From Flaccisagitta enflata (taxonomy: Eukaryota > Chaetognatha > Sagittoidea > Aphragmophora): DNA of 64,000 bases. The stretch lies in the NCBI GenBank assembly GCA_965153355.1, contig OZ231128.1, positions 31,744,001-31,808,000 on the forward strand, written 5' to 3'. Within the stretch, counting starts at the first letter, position 1. Each line of letters opens with the position of its first letter. The position numbers and the translations under genes are program-made. This document shows positions 8,701 through 21,129 of this stretch, in pieces. A model generated the notes under the pieces. The model worked only from the letters and a program-made list of their open reading frames with translations, was not told the origin of the DNA and did no database searches.

Positions 8701-10923
8701 GACACTTTGGCTCCAAAAACCGTCACTGACAGACAATGTCAAACAAAGAGAGATGTTCTTGCTATGCTGGCAAGCATCTACGACCCGTTGGGGTTAAAGG
8801 CGCCGTTGACGTGCCGTGGAAAAATACTCATGCAGTCATTGTGGCAATTGCAACTTGGATGGGATGACAAAATCCCAAATGACGTCATGAAACATGTCGA
8901 CTTGTGGCAGGAAGCCAGCAAAATCAGCCCAACTGTCCAAAGATTTTGGGGAAAAATCAAAGCTGTGGACATCTTCTGTGATGCAAGTGAAGAAAGTTTT
9001 GCAGCTGCAGCTTATGGTACAAGCCCAGATGAAAATGGGGCCAGTGTCAATGTACACCTCATGATGGCCAAAACAAGAGTGAAAAGCATCAAAGAGACCA
9101 CCATTCCAAGATTGGAACTGCAAGGTGCGGTCCTTGCCGCTAACATGCACACATACATAACCAAATACCTTGGCCCACTGCCCACCACTTTCTGGACCGA
9201 TTCCACCATCGTTTTGAACTGGATTCACACTGAAGCATCACAGTACAAAGTCTTCGTTGGAAACAGGGTCAAGTTGATCCAAGACAACACAAAACAAAAT
9301 CACACAAGCTGTGATAAGCATTGGAAATGGGTACCTGGGACCCAAAACCCAGCTGACATACCTTCAAGAGGTATTTGGCCTCTGTCTGAGAAACAAAACG
9401 AACTCTGGCTACATGGCCCTGAGTTTCTGAAGTCGGGTGAATACCCAGATCAGCCAATCCACAAAAAGGAACAATGTGAATTGAAGAAAACCGCCGTCAA
9501 TACCATCCCTACTGTCGCTGATGATATTGAACCAGTTGTGAAGATGGAGAGATTCAGCAACATCAACCGGCTGCTGAACACCATGGTTTATGTTTTTCGC
9601 TTCATCAACCGAAAAACAGGGGCCAGTGAAGGTCCCCCCACTGCAGATGAAAGAGAGGTAGCCCTCCAAAATTTGATCAAGATGGATCAAAAACAGCATT
9701 TCAACAAAGACATACACAACTTGCAACAAGGAGCTTTGCACAAAGACAGCAAGTTGAAAGGACTCAACCCTATCCTGATGGATGGAATTTTGATGATGAA
9801 AGGAAGAGTTCAAACTGAACCAGAATTGATCATTCTTCATCATGAGTCACACTTGGCAAAACTTTTGATCACCCATACCCATCATGAAAACCTGCACTCA
9901 GGTGCATCTCACACTTTGAATGAATTGCGCCGAAAATACTGGATCATCAAAGGATTTGCAACAGTAAAGTCTCAATTGAGAACATGTATCACCTGCAAAA
10001 AAGCAAACACAAGATTGGCTGGGCAGCAAATGGCTCCCCTGCCAGAATGGAGAACAACTCCATCACCACCGTTTACGCACACCGGGATGGACTACGCTGG
10101 TCCATTGTACGTCACAAAAACTGGTGCGCAAAAAAGATACATTCTGTTGTTCACCTGCGGCGTCACTCGTGCAGTACACCTGGAACTCACACAATCACTG
10201 GATACAAAGGACTTTCTTCTTGCTTTTGAGTGCTTCAGGGCAAGGAGAGGAACACCTTCCGTTCTCTACTCCGATAATGGCACATCGTTTGTGGCCGCAT
10301 CAAAAGCAATCCCACACATAAAATGGGAATTCATTACACCGCTCGCCCCTTGGCATGGAGCCATATGGGAACGCTTGGTTCGCTCCATCAAAGCCCCGCT
10401 GAGAAAGGTTGTTGGAGGAGCAAGGTTGAAGGAGGTGGAGTTGAGAGTCGTCCTCACCAAGATTGAAGGAGTCATCAATTCTCGCCCCCTGACTGTCTTA
10501 AAGGGCGATGAAACACGCCAAATCACACCAGCCGAACTGGTCAACGGAAGACCGCTTGGTAAAATCGACATCCCTTACGTTCAACTGGACGCAACGCGAC
10601 GCTTGCAACACCTGGAAAGGACGAAGGAACAATTTTGGAAACAATGGCAGAAATGCTACCTGCCCTCGCTTCAGTCTCGCACAAAATGGCAGACACGCTG
10701 CCCCAACGTCAAGGAAGGAGATATCGTTCTTCTTCTGAAGGAGAATACCAAGAGACACACTTGGCCACTCGCGAAAGTTTTGGAAACTGTCGTCGGACGT
10801 GACAATCTTGTTCGCACCGTGAAAGTGATTTGTGACGGAAAAGAAATTGTGCGCCCGATACAACACATTGTACCCCTTGAGGTACCATCTGACGAAAACG
10901 AGCACATTGGATCAAGAGATTGA
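5800..10923 (+). CDS. element B Gag-Pol polyprotein (1707 aa)
   Basis: One uninterrupted frame carries all retrotransposition functions. The DUF1759-type Gag core starts near residue 143 (LRLPKVELPTFEG). Zinc knuckles follow at about 356-370 (CFFCNKNNH..C), 390-405 (CFKCARKGHLNEKC) and just after. The aspartic protease has its catalytic Asp in MLDDGSQ near 480. RT has ADISKMFF near 827 and YIDD near 898. RNase H has CDASEES near 1060, PRLELQ and FWTDST. Integrase has an HHCC zinc region (HHENLHSG...CITCKK), then the D,D,E triad in GMDYAGP (about 1429), YSDNGTSF (about 1490) and IWERL (about 1523). The C-terminal part (KEGDIVLLL) resembles the BEL/Pao DUF5641 domain. ATG at 5800 is the first in-frame ATG of the long frame. 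One oddity is a short, diverged RT stretch around residues 850-880. Processing by the internal protease is inferred from the family. Confidence 0.95.
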   Translation: MDEATAKGRINAFIEKAKRDKFEGFDAFDLKRSQRRAIRTQLTKHSNHLQNALSDANPCPDRIEIGTEKVTKAFEDLTELDEYILSFISQYDDDDAVVEADTFLADSWYVNTERVLAAARKAIRDLTPPAPLAAPTAAPAAHLSELRLPKVELPTFEGSSSSGYHSWVTQFDNLIHNKSMPNHQKLLYLKTCCTHEAKKIADGYSVTDDNYDKLYGVFKKRFGKPRMIKQSYAEKIIKMKKFGTHELRATLNTLESCIKCLEEFHTDTEAISVIVVPMVEMNMSDDIKTKWLEHISEDDDHSTTKLLEFLQDRVDCLPISATKPSDGKNHNKEGHKQNDAPKTTSSMTTRTESARHCFFCNKNNHDTEVCSFLGKKQKKERFEFLMKNRLCFKCARKGHLNEKCEESVTCRKCQSTDHPTVLHHEEKPKQMSKQTETPRGEDGPKTTANNASTKGFNGSSILKSFKATAVGDTAKRPIRAMLDDGSQNTWITQQVVDELNLPIVGKKTFSVAVAFSATLEPPKEFSVAKVTLKTTRGNNFTMDALVRDGPLCIEMDAVPFDPTKEFSHLKNIRFADCFPREEEQVEILIGADYAEAIKTGARAKGKITAPVGVQTIFGWILCGACPNFEGKRTSCQKVTTRPFKGIESELKQFYEAECLGTQTHKEPMVHEVEENDFRKEVQQNIIYDDVKKQYQATIPYKETVKQLGDNEKIAKILHQKQMQKLDKNPTLKEQVKAVFDDQERQGIIEEVTSEKDDPNTQKHFLPWHSVIREGHSTTPIRNVMNASKEDKNGLSLNKCQYAGPNLLPEVIGLLLQFRNNPIAVIADISKMFFRITIPDQQKDLHRFFAFEKLMRQCTLLFGEASSPYLSGETILEHANRMEKMGKFLLAVKAVRDQLYIDDTITGTWEIQVAIQLLEELIQFFDGMCMKVQKINSNCQAVLDAMDPSLLENKVHTSVLGIEWNTSDDTLAPKTVTDRQCQTKRDVLAMLASIYDPLGLKAPLTCRGKILMQSLWQLQLGWDDKIPNDVMKHVDLWQEASKISPTVQRFWGKIKAVDIFCDASEESFAAAAYGTSPDENGASVNVHLMMAKTRVKSIKETTIPRLELQGAVLAANMHTYITKYLGPLPTTFWTDSTIVLNWIHTEASQYKVFVGNRVKLIQDNTKQNHTSCDKHWKWVPGTQNPADIPSRGIWPLSEKQNELWLHGPEFLKSGEYPDQPIHKKEQCELKKTAVNTIPTVADDIEPVVKMERFSNINRLLNTMVYVFRFINRKTGASEGPPTADEREVALQNLIKMDQKQHFNKDIHNLQQGALHKDSKLKGLNPILMDGILMMKGRVQTEPELIILHHESHLAKLLITHTHHENLHSGASHTLNELRRKYWIIKGFATVKSQLRTCITCKKANTRLAGQQMAPLPEWRTTPSPPFTHTGMDYAGPLYVTKTGAQKRYILLFTCGVTRAVHLELTQSLDTKDFLLAFECFRARRGTPSVLYSDNGTSFVAASKAIPHIKWEFITPLAPWHGAIWERLVRSIKAPLRKVVGGARLKEVELRVVLTKIEGVINSRPLTVLKGDETRQITPAELVNGRPLGKIDIPYVQLDATRRLQHLERTKEQFWKQWQKCYLPSLQSRTKWQTRCPNVKEGDIVLLLKENTKRHTWPLAKVLETVVGRDNLVRTVKVICDGKEIVRPIQHIVPLEVPSDENEHIGSRD

Positions 10924-11071
10924 TACAATGTTTAAAAATCTCAATGACAACAACCAGATACAACGTCGAGCTGTGACTACTGACTACGCAACACTGCTTA
11001 CTGTGAATAATGTTCATATTTCGACTCATGCCTGGATATCTACCCATTTCGAAAATTATTGCGAACAATAA

Positions 11072-11083
11072 TTTTGGGGCCAG
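11072..11083 (+). promoter_or_regulatory. polypurine-like tract before 3' LTR of element B
   Basis: TTTTGGGGCCAG directly precedes the 3' LTR. A G-rich tract here normally primes plus-strand DNA synthesis. It is not purely purine, so the exact primer is uncertain. Confidence 0.55.
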
Positions 11084-11596
11084 TGTTAAGTTGCCTCAGT
11101 TGGGAATTTTCCATAGACTTGCGTAACCCTTTGTTAAAGACGTGTCAGGCTATTATTGGATACATGATTTCTTAGTAGTCATGCATGATTGGCTAGAAAG
11201 CCGGGAGTCACGAGAATTTATAGATGAATTATGAGATAAACAACTGCGCAGAGCGAGACTCTCTGCCTTTAGTTAGTTCACATTTTGTCTTCGTAGAAGA
11301 AAGACTTACAAATAAGACGTTCTCTTTTTAAAGTAAAAGCAAGGACGCATAAGGCTCATGAATTGGGCTATTTTCTTTGGATTAAACAATCAAACCTACT
11401 ACTTTTGGAAAGAATCCGTTTTCTCATTGTAATCTCATTTTATTACAAATCCTTTTACAATTATGCGCCTTACAACCGTCTAATTAAGCGTTCACCTTCT
11501 AAGAGAAAAAAGATAGACAGTGATAGTCACCAACAACAGATCCGAAAGTCGACCAGCTAACTACAGTCCTTTGCTCATAAAGCTGACAATCATTCA
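11084..11596 (+). repeat. 3' LTR of element B (513 bp)
   Basis: Same sequence as 4643-5155, from TGTTAAG to CATTCA. It is followed at once by the second copy of AATGT (11597-11601). Confidence 0.96.
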
Positions 11597-11601
11597 AATG
11601 T
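11597..11601. other. target-site duplication of element B, right copy (AATGT)
   Basis: Matches 4638-4642. Element A coding sequence resumes in frame at 11602. Confidence 0.93.
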
Positions 11602-12894
11602 GATCCGGTTGGAGCTAAAAAAGTCGCCGCAAAATCGCCTCTGGCGGCGTTATGCCCCTTCGTTGACAACGCCGGCTTGCTACGATGCAGAGGACGACTC
11701 CAGCGTGACGAGGAATTGGACTTTGACGCCAAAAATCCAATGATACTCCCACACGATGGCGAGGCCGTCGCGTGTTTGATCCGGTCAATCCACTTCCGTC
11801 AGCTGCACGCCGGCGTGGAACAAGTACTGGGTGAATTGCGACGCCGCTTTTGGATCACGAAAGGACGCCGGTCTGTGACGCGCGTCGTGCGCGCGTGTGT
11901 GGAGTGTCAAAAACAATTTAAACGCCCAGAAAGTCAGCTGATGGCACCACTTCCGGAAGTGAGGACTAAAAAGTGTTTGCCCTTCGAGAATGCGGGGGTG
12001 GATATTTTTGGACCTGCTTCTTGCAAAATCGCCGGGAGAGCATCTCACAAAGTGTACGTCGCGCTTTTTACCTGCCTTGCGTGCCGCGCAGTGCACTTCG
12101 AGATATTGAGATCCATGAGCGCCTCTTGCTTCATCGACGCCCTCTTGCGGTTTCAAGCTCGCCGCCCTGCGATTCGCCATTTGTATTCGGACAATGGCAC
12201 CAACTTCACCGCGTCCGACAAAGAACTGCGCGCGGAAATGGAGGCATGGAATTTGTCCGCGAAACCCGAGTTAAGGCTGACGGGCATACAATGGACATTT
12301 AACCCACCTGTTGCACCACATCGAGGTGGAGTATGGGAGTGCTTGGTTCAATCTGCAAAAAGACATTTGGCGTTCGTACTGAACCAAGACAATCTCCACA
12401 TCGAAACCTTTGCGACAGTATTGGCCCAGGCAGAGCTGGCCATGAATTCGCGGCCGATTACCTATGTAGGTGATGAGCCGGGGATCCAGGCTTTGCGGCC
12501 AATAGACTTTCTTTGCCCTGGAGTATACGCGTCTTCCGGTTGCGACCTTGTGCCCCCCTCGCCTCCAGATGCAGAAGCGCTTCGATATACTTGGCGCCAA
12601 TCACGCGCAATTGCTGATGCGTTTTGGAGAAGGTGGAAAAGAGACTATGTCTCGGCCTTGCAGGCGCGACCAAAATGGCGCCGGGTGGAGAAAGATTTGG
12701 AAATTGACGACGTCGTTCTCATGGTGGATGACCAGTGTCGACGGGGAGATTGGCGCACCGGCGTCATCACGGAAGTCGATGGAGGCGACGTCGTACGGAC
12801 TGTAGTGGTGAGGACGGCGAATGGGAAGAAATTCACACGTGATAGGAGCAAAGTGGTCCGACTGGAACTTGACCCGGCGCGTTTGTCGGCGTGA
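11602..12894 (+). pseudogene. element A pol fragment: integrase
   Basis: This is the 3' part of element A pol, cut off from the rest by element B. It encodes 430 residues: an HHCC zinc region (HFRQLHAG near 11791 and CVECQ near 11905), then the catalytic core with the D,D,E residues in GVDIFGP (near 11995), YSDNGTNF (near 12184) and GGVWECL (near 12325), then a basic C-terminal domain (EIDDVVLMVDD). Integrase would insert the element DNA into the genome. The frame is open throughout and ends at 12894. The first internal ATG-type start is not meaningful because the segment is the tail of a longer protein. It is classed as a pseudogene because no intact pol can be translated through it. Confidence 0.9.
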
Positions 12895-13149
12895 CTATGC
12901 CGAGTATATTGCTTCATTCGGTCTTTGATATTTTGTTATCTTTGCCCTTTTTTCCTTAGGTGTGTTTCCCTCGTGCCCCCCCAACCCGCCCCAGTCCCCA
13001 TGTTTTTGCCATGCTATGTTGATTTTGTATTTGTGTTTTTGCCCCTTTGCTTGAAGGATTTTAAGGAAAATTCTCTAACAATTGTCAACACGAATAAAAA
13101 CAATCACTTTACCTATTGTCAATCGTTGTGGACGCCGCATCCGAAGAGA

Positions 13150-15036
13150 ATGTCATCCCACCATGTTAGTGTGACGGGGGAGGAGTGTGAGGAGGGGCTG
13201 GGAGGAGGATATGAGTTTGATCTGGTGCAGATGGAGGACGAGGCGATGGAGCCGAGGAGGGTGGAGTCGGAGGAGGTGCCGGTGGAGTATCAGAACAACG
13301 AGTTGTTGTTGCCAGGGGGTCCGCAGGTGGCGGTGGCGGTGGAGAAGGATGGGGAAAGGAAGAAGAAGAGCAGGACGGAAGTAGCGGACATGGTGGGATC
13401 CTTTCGGATGTGTAGAGGTTCCAACGCATTGACGGAAGAATTTGACGAGTGGCAATTCTCGACCGAAGCGCAGAGGGACATCATGGCCTCCAATTTGGCG
13501 GTCCTGGTGCTCTTCCATGTCGGTCAGAAGCGCTACCCCAACACATACGTAGCCCAACTGATAAAGGTCGATGGCGAAATGGACTGGGTCCTAGTCGAAG
13601 ATGGCTTCGACATTTACAAAATCGGCCATGCGATGGGCTCACGCCTGCGTCACCTGTCGGTGTTGTTGTGGTGTAGTCAGGGGCAGGTGAAGATGGCGAT
13701 GCGGAGGTTTGCGAAGAAGCCGGGGGTGTGTACGGCGCACGGGCTGTGGGAGCCGGAGACGAGGGAGCCGCCGCGGTGGCCGTGTTTGCGCGGCGACTCG
13801 GCGATGGAGGAGCATGAGGTGGTGGTGAGGTTTAAGGAGGCGGTGGCGACGGAGGACGCGAAGAGGAGGAAGGGGAAGCTGAGGATCGCGGAGTTGGACG
13901 GCTTGTTGACGGCGGAGATGGATAGGTGGAGGAAGAGAGAGATGGTGTGGAATTCGAGGGGTGACGCAGGGCCAGAGAGGGCAGTGAGGATGCCCAATCA
14001 GTTGTGGGGGTGCCCTCTCCTTCCTGAGTGGCGTGGTGCAGGGGCGGTGGCGAATGTGGGGCCGGAGCCGAGGGACTTGGAAGCGGAAGACGTGGTGGTG
14101 CGTAGACAGGGGGAGGGAGGAGGAGTGGAGGATGAGGAAGAAGGGGAGCGGGGAGGATTGACGAAGAAGCAGGAGAGGCAGAAGAAGAAGAACCTGAAGT
14201 TTAGGGAGAATAGGAGGAAGAGGCAGCTGGAGTATAAGGAGGAGAGGGATGGGTTGAAGGAGCAGATTGAGGAGAAGAGGAAGCAGATGGAAGAGGTGAA
14301 GGCAGAGGTTGAGCGGGAGAAGAAGAAGAAGTTAGAAGGGATGCAGCGGGAAATGGAGGAGTTGGAAAAGGAGATGAAGGAAAAGGCGAAGGAAAGGAAG
14401 GAGAGGGAGAAGCCCTCCAAGAAGAAGAAGAGGCAGGAGGAGGAGGGTGCAGCCGGAGGTGCTCCTGAGGTCTCCTCGAAGGCTGATCCACCCAAGTCGT
14501 CTTCTTCATCCTCTTCAAAGAAGCAAGGGAAGCATTCAAAGGGGGGGAAGGCGATGGCTGCCGCTTCGGCGGCAGATTCATCCATCCCCCCACCGGCGCC
14601 GTCCCGCAACCCTCAAAGACAACATCGGCAAGCTGGCCGTGGATCTGGCCGTGGTAATGGCCGCGGCCGTGGAGGCTGGCGCCGCGACCACGGCGGATAT
14701 CAGCCTAATCAAACTCTTGATGATGAAGACTTGTCGCGACGCTACAGGGAGGCAACCCCCTTCCTCCCCAACGCGTCCTTCTCAACCCCCCCGTCGAGCT
14801 TCGAGGACTTTTTTCGCGGGGTTTGTCTCCTCGGGCGAACTGCGGCGACAGAAGCGATGGCGCCTGTTGCCACCTCGTCGCCGTCAGCATCTCGCCCTCG
14901 ACACCACGGACGCGGTGGTCAGCGTCAAGGGTATCAGCAGCAGCAGCGGCATCAGCAGCCCCCTGCCGCCGATCCTGACGCGCAGCGCGCTCCGCAGCCA
15001 CAAGGACAGCGTGGCGCGGCGCCTTCGCGTCGCTAG
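13150..15036 (+). CDS. element A third ORF, downstream of integrase, unknown function (628 aa)
   Basis: I do not recognise this protein. It lies 255 bases after the pol stop and ends 133 bases before the polypurine tract, where an env gene sits in some LTR elements, but I see no envelope features beyond a hydrophobic stretch in the extended N-terminus discussed below. From ATG 13150: acidic region to about residue 85; a compact, mixed region with WQFSTEAQRD and VLFHVGQKRYPNTY (about 100-290); a long Lys/Glu coiled-coil-like stretch (about 338-428); a Ser/Lys low-complexity part near 450; an RG-rich segment near 495-515 (GRGSGRGNGRGRGG); a Gln-rich tail near 592-606. RG and Lys-rich segments suggest nucleic-acid binding, which is inference. 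The same frame is open upstream to ATG 13000, which would add a hydrophobic N-terminus (MFLPCYVDFVFVFLPL). I prefer 13150 because coding-like GC-rich composition starts there. The frame has no stops over 629 codons, so it is probably maintained by selection. Confidence 0.72.
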   Translation: MSSHHVSVTGEECEEGLGGGYEFDLVQMEDEAMEPRRVESEEVPVEYQNNELLLPGGPQVAVAVEKDGERKKKSRTEVADMVGSFRMCRGSNALTEEFDEWQFSTEAQRDIMASNLAVLVLFHVGQKRYPNTYVAQLIKVDGEMDWVLVEDGFDIYKIGHAMGSRLRHLSVLLWCSQGQVKMAMRRFAKKPGVCTAHGLWEPETREPPRWPCLRGDSAMEEHEVVVRFKEAVATEDAKRRKGKLRIAELDGLLTAEMDRWRKREMVWNSRGDAGPERAVRMPNQLWGCPLLPEWRGAGAVANVGPEPRDLEAEDVVVRRQGEGGGVEDEEEGERGGLTKKQERQKKKNLKFRENRRKRQLEYKEERDGLKEQIEEKRKQMEEVKAEVEREKKKKLEGMQREMEELEKEMKEKAKERKEREKPSKKKKRQEEEGAAGGAPEVSSKADPPKSSSSSSSKKQGKHSKGGKAMAAASAADSSIPPPAPSRNPQRQHRQAGRGSGRGNGRGRGGWRRDHGGYQPNQTLDDEDLSRRYREATPFLPNASFSTPPSSFEDFFRGVCLLGRTAATEAMAPVATSSPSASRPRHHGRGGQRQGYQQQQRHQQPPAADPDAQRAPQPQGQRGAAPSRR

Positions 15037-15160
15037 GCGCGTTTCGCGCCGCTCCTTTCGCCGTCCGTTCGTCCGCTCATTCAGGTGACTTGGTCCTTGG
15101 TCTCTCCTCGTTTTTTTTTTTGAGGCGGGACGGTGTGACTAGGTTGGAATGGGATTCCAA

Positions 15161-15169
15161 CGGGGGGAC
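15161..15169 (+). promoter_or_regulatory. polypurine tract of element A
   Basis: CGGGGGGAC directly precedes the TGTGG start of the 3' LTR. It parallels the G-rich tract of element B. Its position supports placing the LTR start at 15170. Confidence 0.55.
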
Positions 15170-15723
15170 TGTGGAATATCGTTGATATTTTTGGCATTTG
15201 GCGCCTTTGTACCGCGATCTATTTCATTGTCCTCTCGTTGGCGTTGCTATTCATTTGCTTGTGGTGATATACTTGATTCTCTGGATGCATTCTTTCTTTC
15301 AGTTAATCAGTGTATTTTAACAAGCAATTCAACCTGGAAGCACTTTGGGGATTACAGTGGAACCTGTGGTGAGTGTACTTGGCTACATTTGTTGACAATT
15401 GACTTGAATTGATTGAGGTAGTTACTGATGATACACACTAGCTAGTTAGTTGGTAGACATTAACCAATCCTTCCCCCCTCTCTCTTCTGTTTCTCCCTCT
15501 TTCTCTTCCTGTATATAATAGTTTAAATACACTTTCTTACCTAGTGATTAGAGATAGCATCCACAGACTGACGATGGGATCAGCGCCACCGGAAGTGACG
15601 TTATCGGCGTGATTGGCGCAGCGATGGCGTATTCAGACCGGAAGTGGCGTCTTCAATCGGAAGTTGCGTGGACGGCAAGATCCTAATGACGGTACGAGAC
15701 AGTATTTTCTACGGTTCTTTACA
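15170..15723 (+). repeat. 3' LTR of element A (about 554 bp)
   Basis: The 3' end at 15723 (TTCTTTACA) is fixed by the match with 1-168. The start at TGTGGAATATCG is inferred from the preceding G tract and TG...CA ends, because the matching part of the 5' LTR lies outside the window. The LTR ends about 730 bp upstream of the first K2P coding exon. Confidence 0.75.
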
Positions 15724-15966
15724 CACATGGTTCAATCAATTTCCACAATTGCAGTGGCGATTGACAGCTTAGGTGGATTCAATTTCAACCCTGAACCCTT
15801 TCAAACCACCTCCAAAGTTCAGAAAATCGAATAATTTTTCTCAGATTTTGATTTGAATTTGTCTTGTTGAGGGGGTTAATGATGAAAAATCGCCACGGTG
15901 GCGCCAATTGTATCCACCCAAGGTGTCAACCGCCCCTGAAAGTGAGAAAATTGAATGAACCATGTG
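15724..15966. repeat. imperfect foldback repeat abutting element A
   Basis: The left arm starts CACATGGTTCAATCAATTT exactly at the first base after the LTR. The right arm, read on the other strand from 15966, starts CACATGGTTCATTCAATTT. The arms run about 60 bases with roughly 75% identity, separated by about 120 bases. Both arms, read inward, can encode similar short peptides (HMVQSIS..AIDSLGG and HMVHSIF..AVDTLGG). Confidence 0.75.
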
Positions 15967-16449
15967 AGCTGCAGGGGGGGCATGTAACAGTTGGGTCCCT
16001 CTTTCGCTCTTATTAGGGTCCCGTCTGTACTTAAAATCGATTGGCATTTGAAATTTATCGCCGAATTCCCTGCCATGCTTTCTCACTTTACACACGTCTT
16101 TATGATTCAGTCTGTCAGTCCGTCAAATTTTCCCGATAGCCTTGTTCTATCATGCACAAATTCTTCTATCCGTACGTTGGTCCGTCCGCCCATCCGTTTA
16201 TTGGTTCGTTGGTCAAAAACTATTTATTCTTCGTGTTTTATATTCTGTAACCAGGAGTGAAGGAAGTTTGTGATATTCAATTTAAAACTGAGAAAGAATT
16301 TTCAGTGACTTTATAAGTCTTTTCTTTCATAATTCCATATTTGCGAAGGTTCTCACTTCTCAGGGGCTTGTTCAGGTACAAAATGGCGGAAGTAAGTTTT
16401 CCTCTCTTTTTTCTCTTCCCCAGTGCCCGAATCAACGCCTCCCTTGGCC

Positions 16450-20254
<3,805 letters not shown>

Positions 20255-21129
20255 GCGAACAATCGAAAAACCACCACCTCTTGAGGCTGATCAAAGTACT
20301 CATTCACTATGAACTCATATTTTTTTATCTCTCTTTCTCTCTCATTGCAAGTAGGGTATAGGGATGGCGATCCCATTTCTTCTTCTCCTCTCATTGTGCC
20401 CTAGTCTGATTTATTTTATACTGTACATAAACTCATCTAACTAGTCTCAAATTGGATTTGGATTTTGGAAATCATATGTGTATATATCGATGCCTCTTTT
20501 GAACGTAAAGAATCATAGCCATTTTTTCAGGGTTAATGAAGGATTAAAGATAGAAGATTTTTCTATTTCACAAAATACTTTGTAGATCAGTCCTGGCATG
20601 GACAATAACTAGAAGATTTTGGAATTGCCGTCAAATGCCACAAAACAAAGCACATTTTACGTGCACAATTCGTCTTATCGTATCATCCTGATGCTTGAAA
20701 AAAAAAAAATTTTGGAATGCTCATTTGATGTCGTTAAAACAATGTAAATGCAAAATAGTGAGCAGTAACCACAATGCCCCACACAACTCACAGAATGACA
20801 ACAAACCCGTATTCAAACAACGCTCATTGTGAAAACGATCTGTGTAAATATCATCGGAAATTTTTATCACTTTCAAAGGTAAAAATGGAAATCATGCAAA
20901 TAAGAAAAGATGCCAATCGAAAAACAACTAACCATTCCTTTCATTTTCTTTTTTTTTCAAGAAGCTATGTGAATACAAGCAAATAGACACAAGCTGCATA
21001 CGCATAGCCAAAAAAAAACATTTCTTTTTTATGGAGTAATCTTCATCTGCCTTCAACTTAATTTTCACCGTCACTATACTTAACTCGCTTGATATACATA
21101 CTCTTTGTGTGTTGTCGCAATTAAAAGAA
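20255..21129. other. intergenic region between the two K2P genes
   Basis: AT-rich sequence containing the 3' untranslated region of K2P A and the upstream region of K2P B. No further gene or clear repeat was seen. Confidence 0.6.

Larger units (their letters stand above)
4643..11596 (+). mobile_element. BEL/Pao LTR retrotransposon, element B (complete, nested in A)
   Basis: A 6954-bp element with 513-bp LTRs at both ends, flanked by the duplication AATGT. I found no difference between the two LTRs on reading them base by base, which indicates very recent insertion. It has a primer site right after the 5' LTR, a 644-bp leader, one long polyprotein ORF without stops or frameshifts, and a G-rich tract before the 3' LTR. 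It is inserted within the pol of element A in the same orientation. Everything needed for autonomous activity appears to be present, but activity is inferred, not shown. Confidence 0.96.
1..15723 (+). mobile_element. BEL/Pao LTR retrotransposon, element A (5' end outside window, defective)
   Basis: The first 168 bases recur at 15556-15723 with one mismatch (158 versus 15713), so they are the ends of two LTRs flanking this unit. Inside, in order, are a gag ORF (265-2703), reverse transcriptase (2709-3659), RNase H (3635-4642), integrase (11602-12894) and a third ORF (13150-15036). The gag-RT-RNaseH-IN order, the RNase H followed by a PADYSSKG-type motif and a YIDD active site are BEL/Pao features. 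The unit is defective: nucleocapsid zinc knuckles and protease are absent between gag and RT, a one-base deletion lies near 3632, and element B interrupts pol at 4642/11602. The coding parts are GC-rich, unlike the AT-rich element B, so the two belong to different lineages. Confidence 0.93.

Noticed and set aside
12925-13149. Hydrophobic N-terminal extension of ORF3 as an envelope signal peptide.
   Set aside because: The first codon of the open frame is TTG, composition differs from the rest of ORF3 and no further transmembrane segment or envelope motif follows; ATG 13000 is kept only as an alternative start.
16383-16423. Possible first K2P A exon ATGGCGGAA with a GTAAGT donor and a CAG acceptor 32 bases later.
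   Set aside because: The intron would be only about 32 bases and the phase does not join the TM1 exon in frame. ATG 16450 was preferred.
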